Of a stretch of 64,000 nucleotides of DNA, positions 36,600 through 45,569 are shown piece by piece; position 1 is the stretch's first letter, and each line of letters opens with the position of its first letter. Where the stretch lies: NCBI RefSeq assembly GCF_003990725.2, contig NZ_CP030065.1, forward strand, positions 236,775 to 300,774, written 5' to 3'. The stretch is from Halorubrum sp. PV6. Lineage in GTDB: Archaea; Halobacteriota; Halobacteria; Halobacteriales; Haloferacaceae. The notes below the pieces were generated by a model, which saw nothing but the letters and a program-made list of their open reading frames with translations, was not told the origin of the DNA and searched no databases. The position numbers and the translations under genes were made by a program.

Positions 36600-36919
36600 T
36601 ACATCTCACCCCCGTACACGATCCACATGATCGTCCCCAATCCGAATAGCTCACAGCCACTGACGAGTATCGACCGGCCGACAGTCCCGATGTCGGTCGC
36701 CGTCGGTAACCCGACGCGAAGCAACTCAGGAACCGTAATCAGGAAGATGAGACCGACCGCGAGCCAAAGCATCCCGCGATGAGACGGTCCTTGACGGTAA
36801 CCACGAACCAGAACGACGGCGATTGTCAGCGACAACGCTACTGAGAGCACGGAAAGGACGAGCACCCCGAGTGCGATGAGCGGATCTGTCCCAGTTGCAT
36901 CCAACTGTAAGAGGAGCAT
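36599..36919 (-). CDS. Small membrane protein (DUF7521-like)
   Basis: A 106-residue protein with three or four hydrophobic helices and a basic inter-helix loop (VVLVRGYRQGPSHRGMLWLA). It sits one base from the regulator gene upstream and abuts the paralogue downstream. The regulator-plus-two-membrane-proteins order recurs in haloarchaeal genomes. Function unknown. Confidence 0.6.
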   Translation of the reverse strand: MLLLQLDATGTDPLIALGVLVLSVLSVALSLTIAVVLVRGYRQGPSHRGMLWLAVGLIFLITVPELLRVGLPTATDIGTVGRSILVSGCELFGLGTIMWIVYGGEM

Positions 36920-36920
36920 C

Positions 36921-37262
36921 TCAGGACAACCCCTCGAACAGATCTGTGAACCGGTCGGCAGGATCGGTTGTCGAGCGCGTCACTGCTACTTCGTAGCCTC
37001 CATCGGCGAACGTGACGGTGACAGTCTCGACTGTAGCTGCATACCGCTTGTAGTGATGGCCGTCGGGGTCCAGCTCCTGTTGTTCGGTCACGAGGTCTGC
37101 GTCCTGTAACCGGCTGAGACGGCGGTACGCCGTCGCATCGGACATCTCACAGGCCGTACAGAGTTCATCGACTGACATCGGTTCAATTGTGAGGTGAGCG
37201 AGGATCGCCCGGGCGTACTCGTCGTCGAGTACCGCCAAGACAGCATCCTCGTCCTCGTCCAT
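36921..37262 (-). CDS. Winged-helix regulator of the small membrane operon
   Basis: A 113-residue ArsR-like protein, taking MDEDEDAVLAVLDDEYARAI as start (five more residues are possible from 37277). The HTH is MSVDELCTACEMSDATAYRRLSRL, with a wing around EQQELDPDGHHYKRYAATVE. First gene of the leftward operon with the two small membrane proteins. Divergent from the CPBP protease across about 100 bp, which may be a shared control region. Confidence 0.75.
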   Translation of the reverse strand: MDEDEDAVLAVLDDEYARAILAHLTIEPMSVDELCTACEMSDATAYRRLSRLQDADLVTEQQELDPDGHHYKRYAATVETVTVTFADGGYEVAVTRSTTDPADRFTDLFEGLS

Positions 37263-37362
37263 ATACGTGCCAGACACGGGTGCAAGTAAAAAAACCCGTC
37301 ACAGCTTCTAGGTCGGAAGCCGTGCCTAGGATGCTACTTGCACCCGCCCTCTTGCGGCGTGT

Positions 37363-38322
37363 ATGTCGTTACGATCGACGATTGACCGCGTCATACCGAC
37401 CGCCCTGAGTGAGAGGGCCTTCCGACTCCTCTGGCCGGTCTGGAACACTGAACAAGGTCGACTGCGTGCGCCACTTCGTGCGCTGATACCGACGGTGCTG
37501 ACCTTCATTCTCCTTGCCATACTCCAGACTACGATCCGAGCCAGATTTGAGCATCCCGTCCGGGAACTCCTCGAACTGACTGGCATTGGCGTCATTCTCA
37601 TCGGTGCAATTCTCCTCGGTGCACGAGTTATTGATCGACGTCCTGTGAGTGGATTCGGGCTCTCGTTCGATCGAGAGTGGTGGCACTCATTCGCTGTTGG
37701 TGGGCTCGTCGCCACCGCAATCAACGGTGGGGCGCTCGTAGTGTCCCTCGGTGCTGGCTGGGCTACGTTCGTTGGTGTGATGCGCGGATCCGGGGATCTA
37801 TCGTTCGTACCTGCGATGGGGATCGTGTTCGCGTATATCGCGCTCGCGGCCACGTGGGAAGAATTCATTCTGCGCGGTGCGATGTTAAAGAACCTTGCTG
37901 AGGGATCGAATGGATTCGTACCTCGGTGGATGGCCGTCGGCCTCGCAGTAACTCTCAGCACGCTCGTGTTTGCGTTTCTACACGGCGGAAAAATAACACA
38001 TCCTAGCCACTATGGGTACTACCTGATCGCCGGGCTAGTACTGAGTGGCGTGTACGTGCTAACCGGTGAACTCGCACTCAGCATCGGCTTTCACGTGTTC
38101 TACAATTTCACACAAAGCGCGATATTCGGACTGGGACATTCACAGCAGACGCCGGAGCTCCTCGCCGTTGACATCGTCGGCCCACCGCGCTGGATCGGAG
38201 AGGAGGGACTCGTCTTTGTCGGCTTCGCCATTCTCGGCGGGCTGGTACTGATCGCATATATTCACTGGCGTGATGGATCACTCGAACTCAACGACCGCGT
38301 AACCAGCTACACTGAGCGGTAA
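37363..38322 (+). CDS. CPBP-family intramembrane metalloprotease
   Basis: A 319-residue polytopic protein. The CPBP motifs are present: ATWEEFILRGAML (EExxxR), FAFLHGGK (second motif His) and ALSIGFHVFYNFTQ (third motif His). Members cleave prenylated or signal-peptide substrates in the membrane and often give immunity to peptide toxins. It is followed at 19 bp by a winged-helix gene, probably in the same transcript. Confidence 0.85.
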   Translation: MSLRSTIDRVIPTALSERAFRLLWPVWNTEQGRLRAPLRALIPTVLTFILLAILQTTIRARFEHPVRELLELTGIGVILIGAILLGARVIDRRPVSGFGLSFDREWWHSFAVGGLVATAINGGALVVSLGAGWATFVGVMRGSGDLSFVPAMGIVFAYIALAATWEEFILRGAMLKNLAEGSNGFVPRWMAVGLAVTLSTLVFAFLHGGKITHPSHYGYYLIAGLVLSGVYVLTGELALSIGFHVFYNFTQSAIFGLGHSQQTPELLAVDIVGPPRWIGEEGLVFVGFAILGGLVLIAYIHWRDGSLELNDRVTSYTER

Positions 38323-38341
38323 CTCACACCAGCCACTATCT

Positions 38342-38698
38342 ATGCCAACAGCATTCCCCTATCGTACCCCAATCGATCACACGCCGCGCGAACGCAGTAA
38401 TATCGTCGTTGATCACGAGCAGCCGAGTGACGTACTCCAGACGGTCTCCTCAGACACTGCACAGCAGATTCTGGCGACGCTTGACGACGAACCAGCGACA
38501 ACTTCAGACATCGCTGAGGCTACCGGCACGTCTACCCAGAACGCCAAGTATCACCTCGATCGCCTCTGCGAAGTTGACCTTGTCGAAGCCGTCGATACGT
38601 GGTACTCTAGGAAAGGAACAGAAATGACGGTCTACGCACTCTCTGTGGAGGAATTAGTCGTTCAGTTTGGAGACTCCATCTCAAAAACACAGCGATGA
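38342..38698 (+). CDS. Winged-helix regulator (ArsR-like)
   Basis: A 118-residue protein with the HTH LDDEPATTSDIAEATGTSTQ, NAKYHLDRLCEVDLVEAVDT and the wing WYSRKGTEMTVYALSVEELV. It resembles the regulator at 34313 over the HTH. It lies 19 bp after the CPBP protease gene and likely regulates it. Confidence 0.75.
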   Translation: MPTAFPYRTPIDHTPRERSNIVVDHEQPSDVLQTVSSDTAQQILATLDDEPATTSDIAEATGTSTQNAKYHLDRLCEVDLVEAVDTWYSRKGTEMTVYALSVEELVVQFGDSISKTQR

Positions 38699-38769
38699 GT
38701 CACCGGGACCCAAATCGCAGTCACGACGGCGAACGAAGCACTGAAGCCGATCACTATTTATTATTCGTC

Positions 38770-39518
38770 GGCTTTGTTGAAATACTCAATTAGTGATATA
38801 TTCTTGGAGACGTGCTGAATACAGAGCGCGAATGTGGCACGTCGCAGTGATGAAATCGATATATATCGATTCGGTCAGCGTAAATACCTACTCTAATACA
38901 CGTTCACTCTCGGTCTTTCGCTGTTCCGGTTCTTCAGTTTCGATGAGTTGATCAAGACGTCGCTCAAATGCTTCGTCGTCAATTTCGCCCTCCGCGTATC
39001 GTCGTCGAAGCGTTTCAATCGGTGTCTCATTTGCCTCGTCTATCTGTTGGTCGTTCTGTGGACTGGATGCTGGAGCCGCATTCGCCTGACGGACGACACC
39101 TAGTGTTAATTGTCCGGATATTCCGAGTATTACTGTACTGACCAAGAGAAACAAGAGGCCTGCCGCAACGTTTCCACTTAGTCCGATAAGTCCGAGCACA
39201 AACGCGGGGACACCGAGCAAACCGCCGATGATAGCAATCGCAGTTCGACCAGCGGGGCTCTGGGGGGCATAGCGGTGGACCAATTCGTACACAATACCTC
39301 TATGACCATTTCACAACTTAAAAATCGCGGAAGTGGGACTGAACCCCTCTAGAAGATGACCATCTGCTTGGTTAGCGGGACGGAATACTAGCGAGTCAGC
39401 ATACATGTTCTATGGTTAGTTCCGGATTTAGATGGAAAAAAACGGAGTTTCCGTGCTATCTACACTCTCTGTATCTCGCACACCGATCCTATCAGTTCCT
39501 AAGGGTTTCAACAGAGTC
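38770..39518. mobile_element. Segment bounded by IS6-like ends, carrying the SHOCT gene
   Basis: Left end GGCTTTGTTGAAATACTCAA at 38770 continues into a TTAGTGATATATTC sequence like the type I repeat. Right end GGGTTTCAACAGAGTC finishes at 39518 with type IV subterminal sequence (CGCACACCGATCCTATCAG). The only gene inside is the SHOCT protein. No target duplication is visible at the flanks. Confidence 0.45.
38888..39292 (-). CDS. SHOCT-domain membrane protein
   Basis: A 134-residue protein. Two hydrophobic helices (TAIAIIGGLLGVPAFVLGLI and VAAGLLFLLVSTVILGISGQ) precede a polar linker and a SHOCT domain (TPIETLRRRYAEGEIDDEAF then ERRLDQL). SHOCT modules are oligomerisation helices common at the ends of haloarchaeal membrane proteins. 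No regulator nearby. It is enclosed by inverted IS-like ends. Confidence 0.75.
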   Translation of the reverse strand: MYELVHRYAPQSPAGRTAIAIIGGLLGVPAFVLGLIGLSGNVAAGLLFLLVSTVILGISGQLTLGVVRQANAAPASSPQNDQQIDEANETPIETLRRRYAEGEIDDEAFERRLDQLIETEEPEQRKTESERVLE

Positions 39519-39839
39519 GCTTCGGTTGGTGTCCAACTCGGTGGACTAAATCTCACCATCGGAGACCCGGTCAGAAATGTTTCATATGTTATGACTATTG
39601 AAGGAGACGTTGATGAGACGGTGGAGACGGAATCATTCGACATCGTGGATGATCGGCCTGATGGCGATCATTAATTGTCAAGGCTGACTCGTTGTTTCGT
39701 GAAGTGATCTGACGAATAACTGGCAACCAAGGTTCGGGGTGACAGGTGAGTTACCTGTACTGAGCGATTCTCACGTCGGTGTGAGGGGTCTTCAACACCC
39801 GTCTGTGCCAACTCGCGAGCTCTAGACTCCCCCGCGAGG
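39519..39839. other. Gap without a supported gene
   Basis: A frame of 80 codons (39432-39674) crosses the IS-like right end and contains its translated repeat, so I do not accept it as a gene. I see no motif in the rest. Confidence 0.35.
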
Positions 39840-40164
39840 GATGTGCTCGACGACATCTGCGAATGCAACGTTTTCGCGCACCTGCTGCATCTCGACGGTG
39901 ACATGCCACCGCTAGGAGCGGTGACACTGGCAGGTGCCGCCGTTTCCTTCGCTGCACAGGGCGGATGCGATCTGCAGGCGCGCGCGGCACGAGAAGTGTG
40001 CGATAGAGCATGACCCAGACGCGGCGACGCCGACGCCGCAGCACGCTGCCTCTGTCCCCGTGGCGTGTGGCCTGCTCGCGACGATGCTCACTGCGGCATT
40101 CGCATTCGGGAGCGGTGGTCCGGCCACTGCGGCGCTGCTTGTTGCCGGTGCGAAAGGCGTGTGA
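39840..40164 (+). pseudogene. Frameshifted remnant of a Cys-containing hydrophobic protein
   Basis: From about 39840 one frame reads DVLDDICECNVFAHLLHLDG, then GAVTLAGAAVSFAAQGGCDL and REVCDRA before a stop. A second frame continues at once with ACGLLATMLTAAFAFGSGGP and ends AGAKGV. Local base content is much more GC-rich than upstream. Together they look like one protein with two hydrophobic stretches and several cysteines, broken by a one-base shift near 40010. Family not recognised. Confidence 0.35.
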
Positions 40165-40201
40165 GACATCGACCTCGAGGAGCCTGGGGAAGGGGAGTCA
40201 G

Positions 40202-40600
40202 TCAGTCGTGGGTCCGGAGGTTCGTCACGTCCATCACGTCGGTGAGAAGTCCCGTCTCGAAGTCAGAATCGGCGACGATGAGTTCGGCACCGGTGGAGCG
40301 CGCTGTCGCGGCGATGAGGAGATCGCGAGCAGCCATGCGCTCACCGTCATCCATCAACTGGTCTTGCATCCGCGCGGCTTCGAGGGTGATCTGGTCGTTG
40401 AGTTCGATCGACTGAACGCCACCGAAATCCTGCCGGATCGCGACGAGGTCGGTGGTCCCGGCACCGACTGTCCCGCTGAACACCTCGAAGACGCAGAGCG
40501 CAGACGTGAGGTACGGCTGTCCGCGGTCCTCAACGTACTCGACGGTGTCCGGGACGCCTTCAAGCATGTCGATGATAACGGAGGTGTCGAGGAAGGTCAC
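40202..40600 (-). CDS. vapC: PIN-domain toxin (VapC-like)
   Basis: A 132-residue PIN nuclease read from a GTG that overlaps the antitoxin stop (GTGA). An ATG further up at 40666 would invade the antitoxin. Acidic residues of the active site are in VTFLDTSVIIDMLEG, CVFEVFSG and ARDLLIAATARSTGAELIVADSDFE. VapC toxins cleave specific RNAs and are held inactive by the VapB partner encoded upstream. Confidence 0.85.
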   Translation of the reverse strand: MTFLDTSVIIDMLEGVPDTVEYVEDRGQPYLTSALCVFEVFSGTVGAGTTDLVAIRQDFGGVQSIELNDQITLEAARMQDQLMDDGERMAARDLLIAATARSTGAELIVADSDFETGLLTDVMDVTNLRTHD

Positions 40601-40794
40601 CGCTCGAAACTCTCTCGCGAGCGCTTGACGGCGTCGCGTGCGCGGTCGGCGTCTTCCGGGCTCCACGCGCCGATGTTGATCGGCTTCTCGGTCTGAGCGA
40701 GGCGTTCGAGCAGCTCGTCGAACGTCTCGTCATCCCGTTTCAGGCTCTCTAGCATCTCCTTCGTGTCGTCAGAGACGCGGATCGACGTGCTCAT
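40597..40794 (-). CDS. vapB: VapB-type antitoxin
   Basis: A 65-residue protein, start MSTSIRVSDDTKEMLESLKR (seven extra residues possible). The N terminus is a ribbon-helix-helix DNA-binding motif and the acidic, Arg-rich tail (SPEDADRARDAVKRSRESFE) should wrap the toxin. Upstream of and overlapping vapC, in the usual order. It likely autoregulates the pair. Confidence 0.8.
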   Translation of the reverse strand: MSTSIRVSDDTKEMLESLKRDDETFDELLERLAQTEKPINIGAWSPEDADRARDAVKRSRESFER

Positions 40795-40852
40795 TTGTAT
40801 ACAAACTGCATACACGAGTAATTATCTTTTGGCGCTATCGGTCAACTGAAGC

Positions 40853-40884
40853 GGTGAACCGCCTCGGGGTCAAGCCCTGAGACT
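40853..40884. repeat. Hairpin repeat resembling IS200/IS605 ends
   Basis: GTGAACCGCCTCGGGGTCAA with a stem CTCGGG/CCCTGAG. Nearly the same sequence occurs inverted at 63226-63256, where the stem is perfect. No transposase is attached to either. Confidence 0.45.
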
Positions 40885-40924
40885 TCCCGTGGTTTAGAGA
40901 CAGGTCAGATCTTCGAACGGGTGC

Positions 40925-41344
40925 CTACGCGGAACCGTCGCGGAACCGTTCAATCGGGATATCGGAGACGTCGTCATAATCGTTGTCACCGCCAACTAAG
41001 ACCGTCGCGTCGACATGTTCAGCCGTTGCCAGCGCGAACGAGTCGCCAAGCGCAGGATTATACTTGAGCGTATACTCTGAGGCGTCCGTCCAAGTATCGC
41101 CGACATCTACCGTTTTAATACCGAGATCGGTCAACCAGTCGAGATACTCGTCGGCTGTGTCGCAGTCGTACTTCCGGGCGATTGTGTACCGGATCTCAGC
41201 GAGATTCACGTAGCTGGCGTAGCCGACGGTGTCCTGGACTGCGACCGCGTCAAGATACTCTTCTACAACCTCGCTGCCTGGTTCATCGTCGGAGTGTGCA
41301 ATCAGTGGCTCGGCGTCGAAGACAACGCGGTCAGGAGCCGACAT
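40925..41344 (-). CDS. vapC: PIN-domain toxin, second module
   Basis: A 139-residue PIN nuclease. Conserved acids lie in RVVFDAEPLIAHSDDEPGSE, YVNLAEIRYTIARK and NPALGDSFALATAEHVDATV, followed by VGGDNDYDDV. It shares little with the VapC at 40202. Its start meets the stop of the AbrB-type gene upstream, giving a compact toxin-antitoxin operon. Confidence 0.85.
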   Translation of the reverse strand: MSAPDRVVFDAEPLIAHSDDEPGSEVVEEYLDAVAVQDTVGYASYVNLAEIRYTIARKYDCDTADEYLDWLTDLGIKTVDVGDTWTDASEYTLKYNPALGDSFALATAEHVDATVLVGGDNDYDDVSDIPIERFRDGSA

Positions 41345-41646
41345 TACTCTTCAGTTGAGAACTGCGAGTCACGTTCGTTCCGGTCTTGGTCGCGTTTCTC
41401 TTTGAGAATCTCGGACGCAGGCTTGTCCGTACTCGCTTCGCTACGGGCGGCAAAGCCGCGCATCTCGCTCGGTGAGCGGACCTGTTCAACGATCACCTCT
41501 CCATCTTCGGTTTCCCGGAACAACGCCTTCCCAGGCGCTTCGATCCCGAGCTTTTCGCGGAACCGTTTTGGGATGGTCGCCTGGCCGTGCTTAGTGACGG
41601 CGACAATCTCTTTTTCAGAGTTGTTTAACTGTTCTGTCTTGCTCAT
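41344..41646 (-). CDS. AbrB/SpoVT-type antitoxin
   Basis: A 100-residue protein. The swapped-hairpin domain is VAVTKHGQATIPKRFREKLG, followed by PGKALFRETEDGEVIVEQV. The C-terminal charged helix (SEILKEKRDQDRNERDSQFS) should bind the PIN toxin whose gene follows directly. It likely autoregulates the operon. Confidence 0.8.
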   Translation of the reverse strand: MSKTEQLNNSEKEIVAVTKHGQATIPKRFREKLGIEAPGKALFRETEDGEVIVEQVRSPSEMRGFAARSEASTDKPASEILKEKRDQDRNERDSQFSTEE

Positions 41647-41803
41647 AGTTCATAATCAGATCTTGATCATAATCAAATTTTCTTCTTGTTGACAAACAGT
41701 TGTTGCTTCTCTGTCGGGTGTTTTGGTCGAGTTCGAAGTATGGTTCCGATTTTGAGGGACGCGAAATACTAGAGTCGAACAGTCCCCGAACGCAGCGGTT
41801 CGA

Positions 41804-41975
41804 TCACCCGTCGTGGTCAATATACCCGGCTTCCCATTCAGTCCGAGCTTCGATCTCTCTCGTGCCCCGGCGAGTAGTGCTGTACTCGTTGGTTCGTCGG
41901 TCCCGCTGACTCTTTTCGATAAGTCCCTTCTCAACGAGCGTGTCGAGGTTGGGATAGAGCCGGCCGCCTGGCCCT
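41804..41975 (-). pseudogene. PadR-family regulator, C-terminal fragment
   Basis: The complement encodes GRLYPNLDTLVEKGLIEKSQ, then RDRRTNEYSTTRRGTREIEA and a short tail. This is the PadR winged-helix half, including the typical RLYPNLDTL motif. In frame upstream there is a TGA, and the N-terminal HTH part is missing. PadR genes often sit beside ABC exporters like the one at 42063-44494, so this may be its former regulator. Confidence 0.65.
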
Positions 41976-42062
41976 CAATTTCGCTCCGGATCGGAAACTC
42001 GTCCGGATATGGTGCGTCGATGCCGAGCTAGAGTTCTCGACTACTGACATTAATATTGGACC

Positions 42063-43676
42063 TCACTCAAGACGATACTCACTCACGCGATCTCGTGCGA
42101 TGTACATCGAAATGGCACCGGCGAAACCTGCGAGGACGGCCGAAGTAATTGTTCCACTTAGACCAACCACAAACTGGTCGACACCAACGAACGAGGCGAG
42201 CGCGTGGCCTGCAATGCCGGAGTGAGTGATAACGGTCGGAAGTGCTACGACAAGCACCACCACAGAGTAGATCACGAAGGCGAAGACGCTCGGAACAATC
42301 GCCTTTGTGCTTCGAGAGACGCTAACCGCCTCGAAGCGTGGAAAGCCGACGCCAATTCCGGTGGCGATCGCCCCCGACACGGCCGACAAAACGAGTGCGG
42401 ATACGCCGAGACTCACCACGACTGCGATTGAGAGTGGACTCAAAATGCCCGCCACGACGGTTGTTATAACGGTTATCGGCGCTATGAGAAGCGCACCAGA
42501 GACGGCGTGTCCGACGACCAGCGAGCGTTCAGGCGCGTCAGAGAGCAGTGTGATTGGCAGTGACGCGCCCTCTTGGCCCACCACGTTGAGCGCGAAGAGC
42601 GATCCGGCAACCCAGGTTCCACTGATCAGCAGCCACAGTGGAAGACTCGTGCCGATTTCGCCGGTCTGGACAGCAGTGAAAACTGGGCCAGCAAGCACGA
42701 TCAGCGGATACAACGCGAACGAGAGCGAGAGCGGTGACCGACGGGCACGTTTCCAATCGACTGTGATGACGCCGACGACTGGCTGTGAGAATATCCGCGC
42801 AAGCCCGCCGAACCACGAGGACTGGTCAGTCGAGCGGTCGGCCTCGTGGGTGATGTGAACGCCGTCAGCGTACCAGAGCCACTCCGAGAGTCGGAACAGC
42901 GAGACAACCGCTGCGACAGCAAACAGGGCCGTGAATCCCACGGCACCGATCGCTCGGAGTGGAGAGGCCCCGATACCAAGCTCTATTGCTGCGAGATCGC
43001 CGAACCAATCGATCGGCGTCGGGGCGAGTACTCGATAGATTGGTTCCAACACTGACGCGAACGCATTCGTGAAGATCAACGCGAAGTACCCGATTCCAAA
43101 CAGCAAAAGAAACAGTGTTCGGAGGCGGCTGAGCAGCCGCGATCGAACGCCGGCGTTTCGCACGCCCAGTGCGAGGAGAAAGCCGGCTGGAATCCCAGTC
43201 GCGAGGAGAAGACATAGCGTGAGCAACAGGGCAGGAATCGTAAGTAGTGAGCCCGCACTGACGGCAAATGCAACTGTGGCGGCGCTTCCGACAGTGAGGA
43301 AGAACACAGACCACAGCACGAACTCGGTGATCACAAGGCCAGCGATCACGTCTCGATGGGAGACCATCGTCAACAGGCCATCGAGATTGTCGGGACGAAG
43401 GGCGACAGCGTACGCGCGATACGCGCCGAATCCGACCACGAATATCCACCCATAGACGAACACCATCCGTGCCCATTCGATGAGCGGTTCGGCCTCGTTT
43501 CCGGCGACGAACCCCCCGGCAAGGTACGCACCAAACACGCCGCCGAGAGAGAATAGGAGCAGCATTACGGCCGCGAACGCGAGTGCCAACAGCTGCATCG
43601 GGTTCCCCTTCATCGTCCGCCAGCGACGTCGGAATTCCGTTCGGGCGATGAGCCGAGGACGCTTCGCCCGAGTCAT
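42063..43676 (-). CDS. ABC exporter permease subunit
   Basis: A 537-residue membrane protein with about twelve hydrophobic helices. It begins with a basic cytoplasmic stretch (RLIARTEFRRRWRTMKGNPM), and a central cytoplasmic segment around HITHEADRSTDQSSWFGGLA divides it into two halves. The start overlaps the end of the ATPase gene by four bases. It is of the ABC-2-like type found with haloarchaeal exporters. The substrate is unknown. Confidence 0.75.
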   Translation of the reverse strand: MTRAKRPRLIARTEFRRRWRTMKGNPMQLLALAFAAVMLLLFSLGGVFGAYLAGGFVAGNEAEPLIEWARMVFVYGWIFVVGFGAYRAYAVALRPDNLDGLLTMVSHRDVIAGLVITEFVLWSVFFLTVGSAATVAFAVSAGSLLTIPALLLTLCLLLATGIPAGFLLALGVRNAGVRSRLLSRLRTLFLLLFGIGYFALIFTNAFASVLEPIYRVLAPTPIDWFGDLAAIELGIGASPLRAIGAVGFTALFAVAAVVSLFRLSEWLWYADGVHITHEADRSTDQSSWFGGLARIFSQPVVGVITVDWKRARRSPLSLSFALYPLIVLAGPVFTAVQTGEIGTSLPLWLLISGTWVAGSLFALNVVGQEGASLPITLLSDAPERSLVVGHAVSGALLIAPITVITTVVAGILSPLSIAVVVSLGVSALVLSAVSGAIATGIGVGFPRFEAVSVSRSTKAIVPSVFAFVIYSVVVLVVALPTVITHSGIAGHALASFVGVDQFVVGLSGTITSAVLAGFAGAISMYIARDRVSEYRLE

Positions 43677-44494
43677 TGGTCTGTAGCCTGTTCGTCCTGT
43701 GAGTCGGGGGCGTCTCCAGTACCCTCTGTAGCTGATCTGGGGGCGGCAGGTCCGCGTTCGGCGGTGACCGAGAGGAACACGTCCTCAAGAGTCGTTCCCT
43801 CTTCAGCTTCCATCCGCGCCGTCAGTTCAGCGGGTGACCCTTCAGTAACAAGGTCGCCTTCGTAGAGGACGCCGACGACATCCGCGAGTTCCTCGACGAC
43901 CGAGAGGATATGCGTCGAGAGGAACACCGTATGGCCCTCCTCAGTGAGCTCCGCGATGACGTCGAGGACCGTCCGAGCCGCTCGCGGGTCAAGGCCACTG
44001 GTAGGTTCGTCGAGGAACACGACATCGGGCTCGTGGAGCAGCGCCTGAATCAGGCCGATCTTCTGGCGCATCCCCTTCGAGTAGTCGTCGAGCCGCTTGT
44101 CGGCGTCGTCGGTGAGATCGAACCGGTTGAGCCAGTCTACGATCCGACCCTCCATCTCGGTGGCGGGGATATCACGGAGCCGACCGAAGTATTCGAGCTG
44201 TTCGCGCCCGGTGAGTTCGTCGAAGACCGGGGGTTCCTCGGGGAGATAGCCGATCGATTCTCTGATCGCATCGCGATCCGAGACAGGATTCCCGTCGATC
44301 CATGCCTGACCGTCTGTCGGCTGGGTCAGTGATGTCAACATACGCATCGTCGTCGTCTTCCCGGCGCCGTTCGGCCCGAGAAACCCGTACACTGTGCCGT
44401 GGTCGACGGAAAGGTCGAGTCCGTCAACGGCGGACTCACTCCCGAATCGTTTCGTCAGGCTGCGCGTTGCGATAGCGGTTGAGTTTCGTGTCAT
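43673..44494 (-). CDS. ABC exporter ATPase subunit
   Basis: A 273-residue ATPase. Walker A is FLGPNGAGKTTTMRML, signature YSKGMRQKIGLIQALL and Walker B VVFLDEPTSGLDP, with the H-loop in VFLSTHILSVVEEL. This is the CcmA/NatA-like exporter class. The C-terminal 30 residues are a disordered acidic tail. It is coupled to the permease by ATGA overlap and forms a two-gene exporter, possibly once under the broken PadR regulator. Confidence 0.85.
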   Translation of the reverse strand: MTRNSTAIATRSLTKRFGSESAVDGLDLSVDHGTVYGFLGPNGAGKTTTMRMLTSLTQPTDGQAWIDGNPVSDRDAIRESIGYLPEEPPVFDELTGREQLEYFGRLRDIPATEMEGRIVDWLNRFDLTDDADKRLDDYSKGMRQKIGLIQALLHEPDVVFLDEPTSGLDPRAARTVLDVIAELTEEGHTVFLSTHILSVVEELADVVGVLYEGDLVTEGSPAELTARMEAEEGTTLEDVFLSVTAERGPAAPRSATEGTGDAPDSQDEQATDQ

Positions 44495-44528
44495 CGTAGA
44501 GGGTCAATCAGTTTCGTATAGCAGTCGA

Positions 44529-45251
44529 TCATAGAGCGATGCCTCCGACGCCGACACTGACGAACACCAACGCAATCACTATCGGAAATATCGCTCTCCA
44601 GGCCCGGTGGAGTACAAGCTGTCTCGGAGAGCGATCGGTGATGATGAGATCACCCGCGATGACAACCTCGTTCTGTTGGCGGTCCGTGTGCCCCGCAATC
44701 AAATACTCCTCACCGGGATCGATCCGGCGCTCGACGTAACGCCGCGTGCCAAGTCCCGGAATAATTCGCACCCATCGTGCGACCGGTTCAAGCGTGTCTC
44801 GCACGTCGACGAACCGTTGGATACGTTCTGGTGGCGTTTCGTTGGCAGCGACCGTGATGACCGTTGATTCTGTATCGAGTGCGAACCGCTTGGCTGATGG
44901 GACGATGGTGAGGGTCCCGCTCGCACTATCAAGGGTGAACGGACGTGTCGCCACGCCATCGTCGAGATGAGCCTGAAACCATGGAATTCCGATCCCGAAC
45001 GGTTGCCGTTCGGTAACCTCGTACTCGAACCCTAGACATTGCGATCCCGTAAACGGTGCCGAAAGCGTCTCGCTCGCTTCGTTCGTCACGCCGCGGCAAA
45101 CGACAAAAGACCCGCTATCCGTCACCTCGCTCGGGTCCTTCACAGTGGCTCGGAGAATACTTGGGACAGTCGCGAGCGGCCGAAGTCCGTACCAGCCGAT
45201 AGCTAAACCGAGGGCAATAAATCCAACTCCGCCAACAGGGTAGAGCATCAA
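44529..45251 (-). CDS. GIDE-like membrane-anchored protein
   Basis: A 240-residue protein with a hydrophobic N terminus (GGVGFIALGLAIGWYGLRPL), a soluble domain and a C-terminal helix (AIFPIVIALVFVSVGVGGIA). The middle (GSFVVCRGVTNEASETLSAP; CLGFEYEVTERQP; VDVRDTLEPVARWVRIIPGL) resembles the GIDE/BAM-type domain of bacterial and archaeal membrane proteins. Function is unknown. It lies 35 bp upstream of the ABC exporter and may be co-transcribed. Confidence 0.55.
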   Translation of the reverse strand: MMLYPVGGVGFIALGLAIGWYGLRPLATVPSILRATVKDPSEVTDSGSFVVCRGVTNEASETLSAPFTGSQCLGFEYEVTERQPFGIGIPWFQAHLDDGVATRPFTLDSASGTLTIVPSAKRFALDTESTVITVAANETPPERIQRFVDVRDTLEPVARWVRIIPGLGTRRYVERRIDPGEEYLIAGHTDRQQNEVVIAGDLIITDRSPRQLVLHRAWRAIFPIVIALVFVSVGVGGIAL

Positions 45252-45569
45252 TCGGAGGGGTACTACCTGTCGAACGTGGAGCTGTACTCAGCCGTCGTCA
45301 CATCCGACTGAGGCAGTTTCTCATCTGCCCAAACGGGTGGCCGATTGAAAATGTGGAACAGCGTCACCGACATGAGCAGTATCAGTTGCTCACAGCGGAG
45401 CCGTGGAGTTTTGAGGAGGGCCATATCCAATATGATTGTGAGATGTATAAATAATGACTGGATGGCCGAAGCCAGCAAACCGGGAGAAAAGGTACAGCAT
45501 TCGGGCTCTGTTGGACTCCTTAGGAAGTGACTGACTAGGACTACGCCACTTCTATGTTGAACAGCGACG

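Noticed and set aside
39432..39674. 80-codon frame on the plus strand
   Set aside because: Its first half is the translated type IV IS-like repeat (VSRTPILSVP), which occurs again at 52000 in another frame context, so it is repeat sequence rather than a gene.
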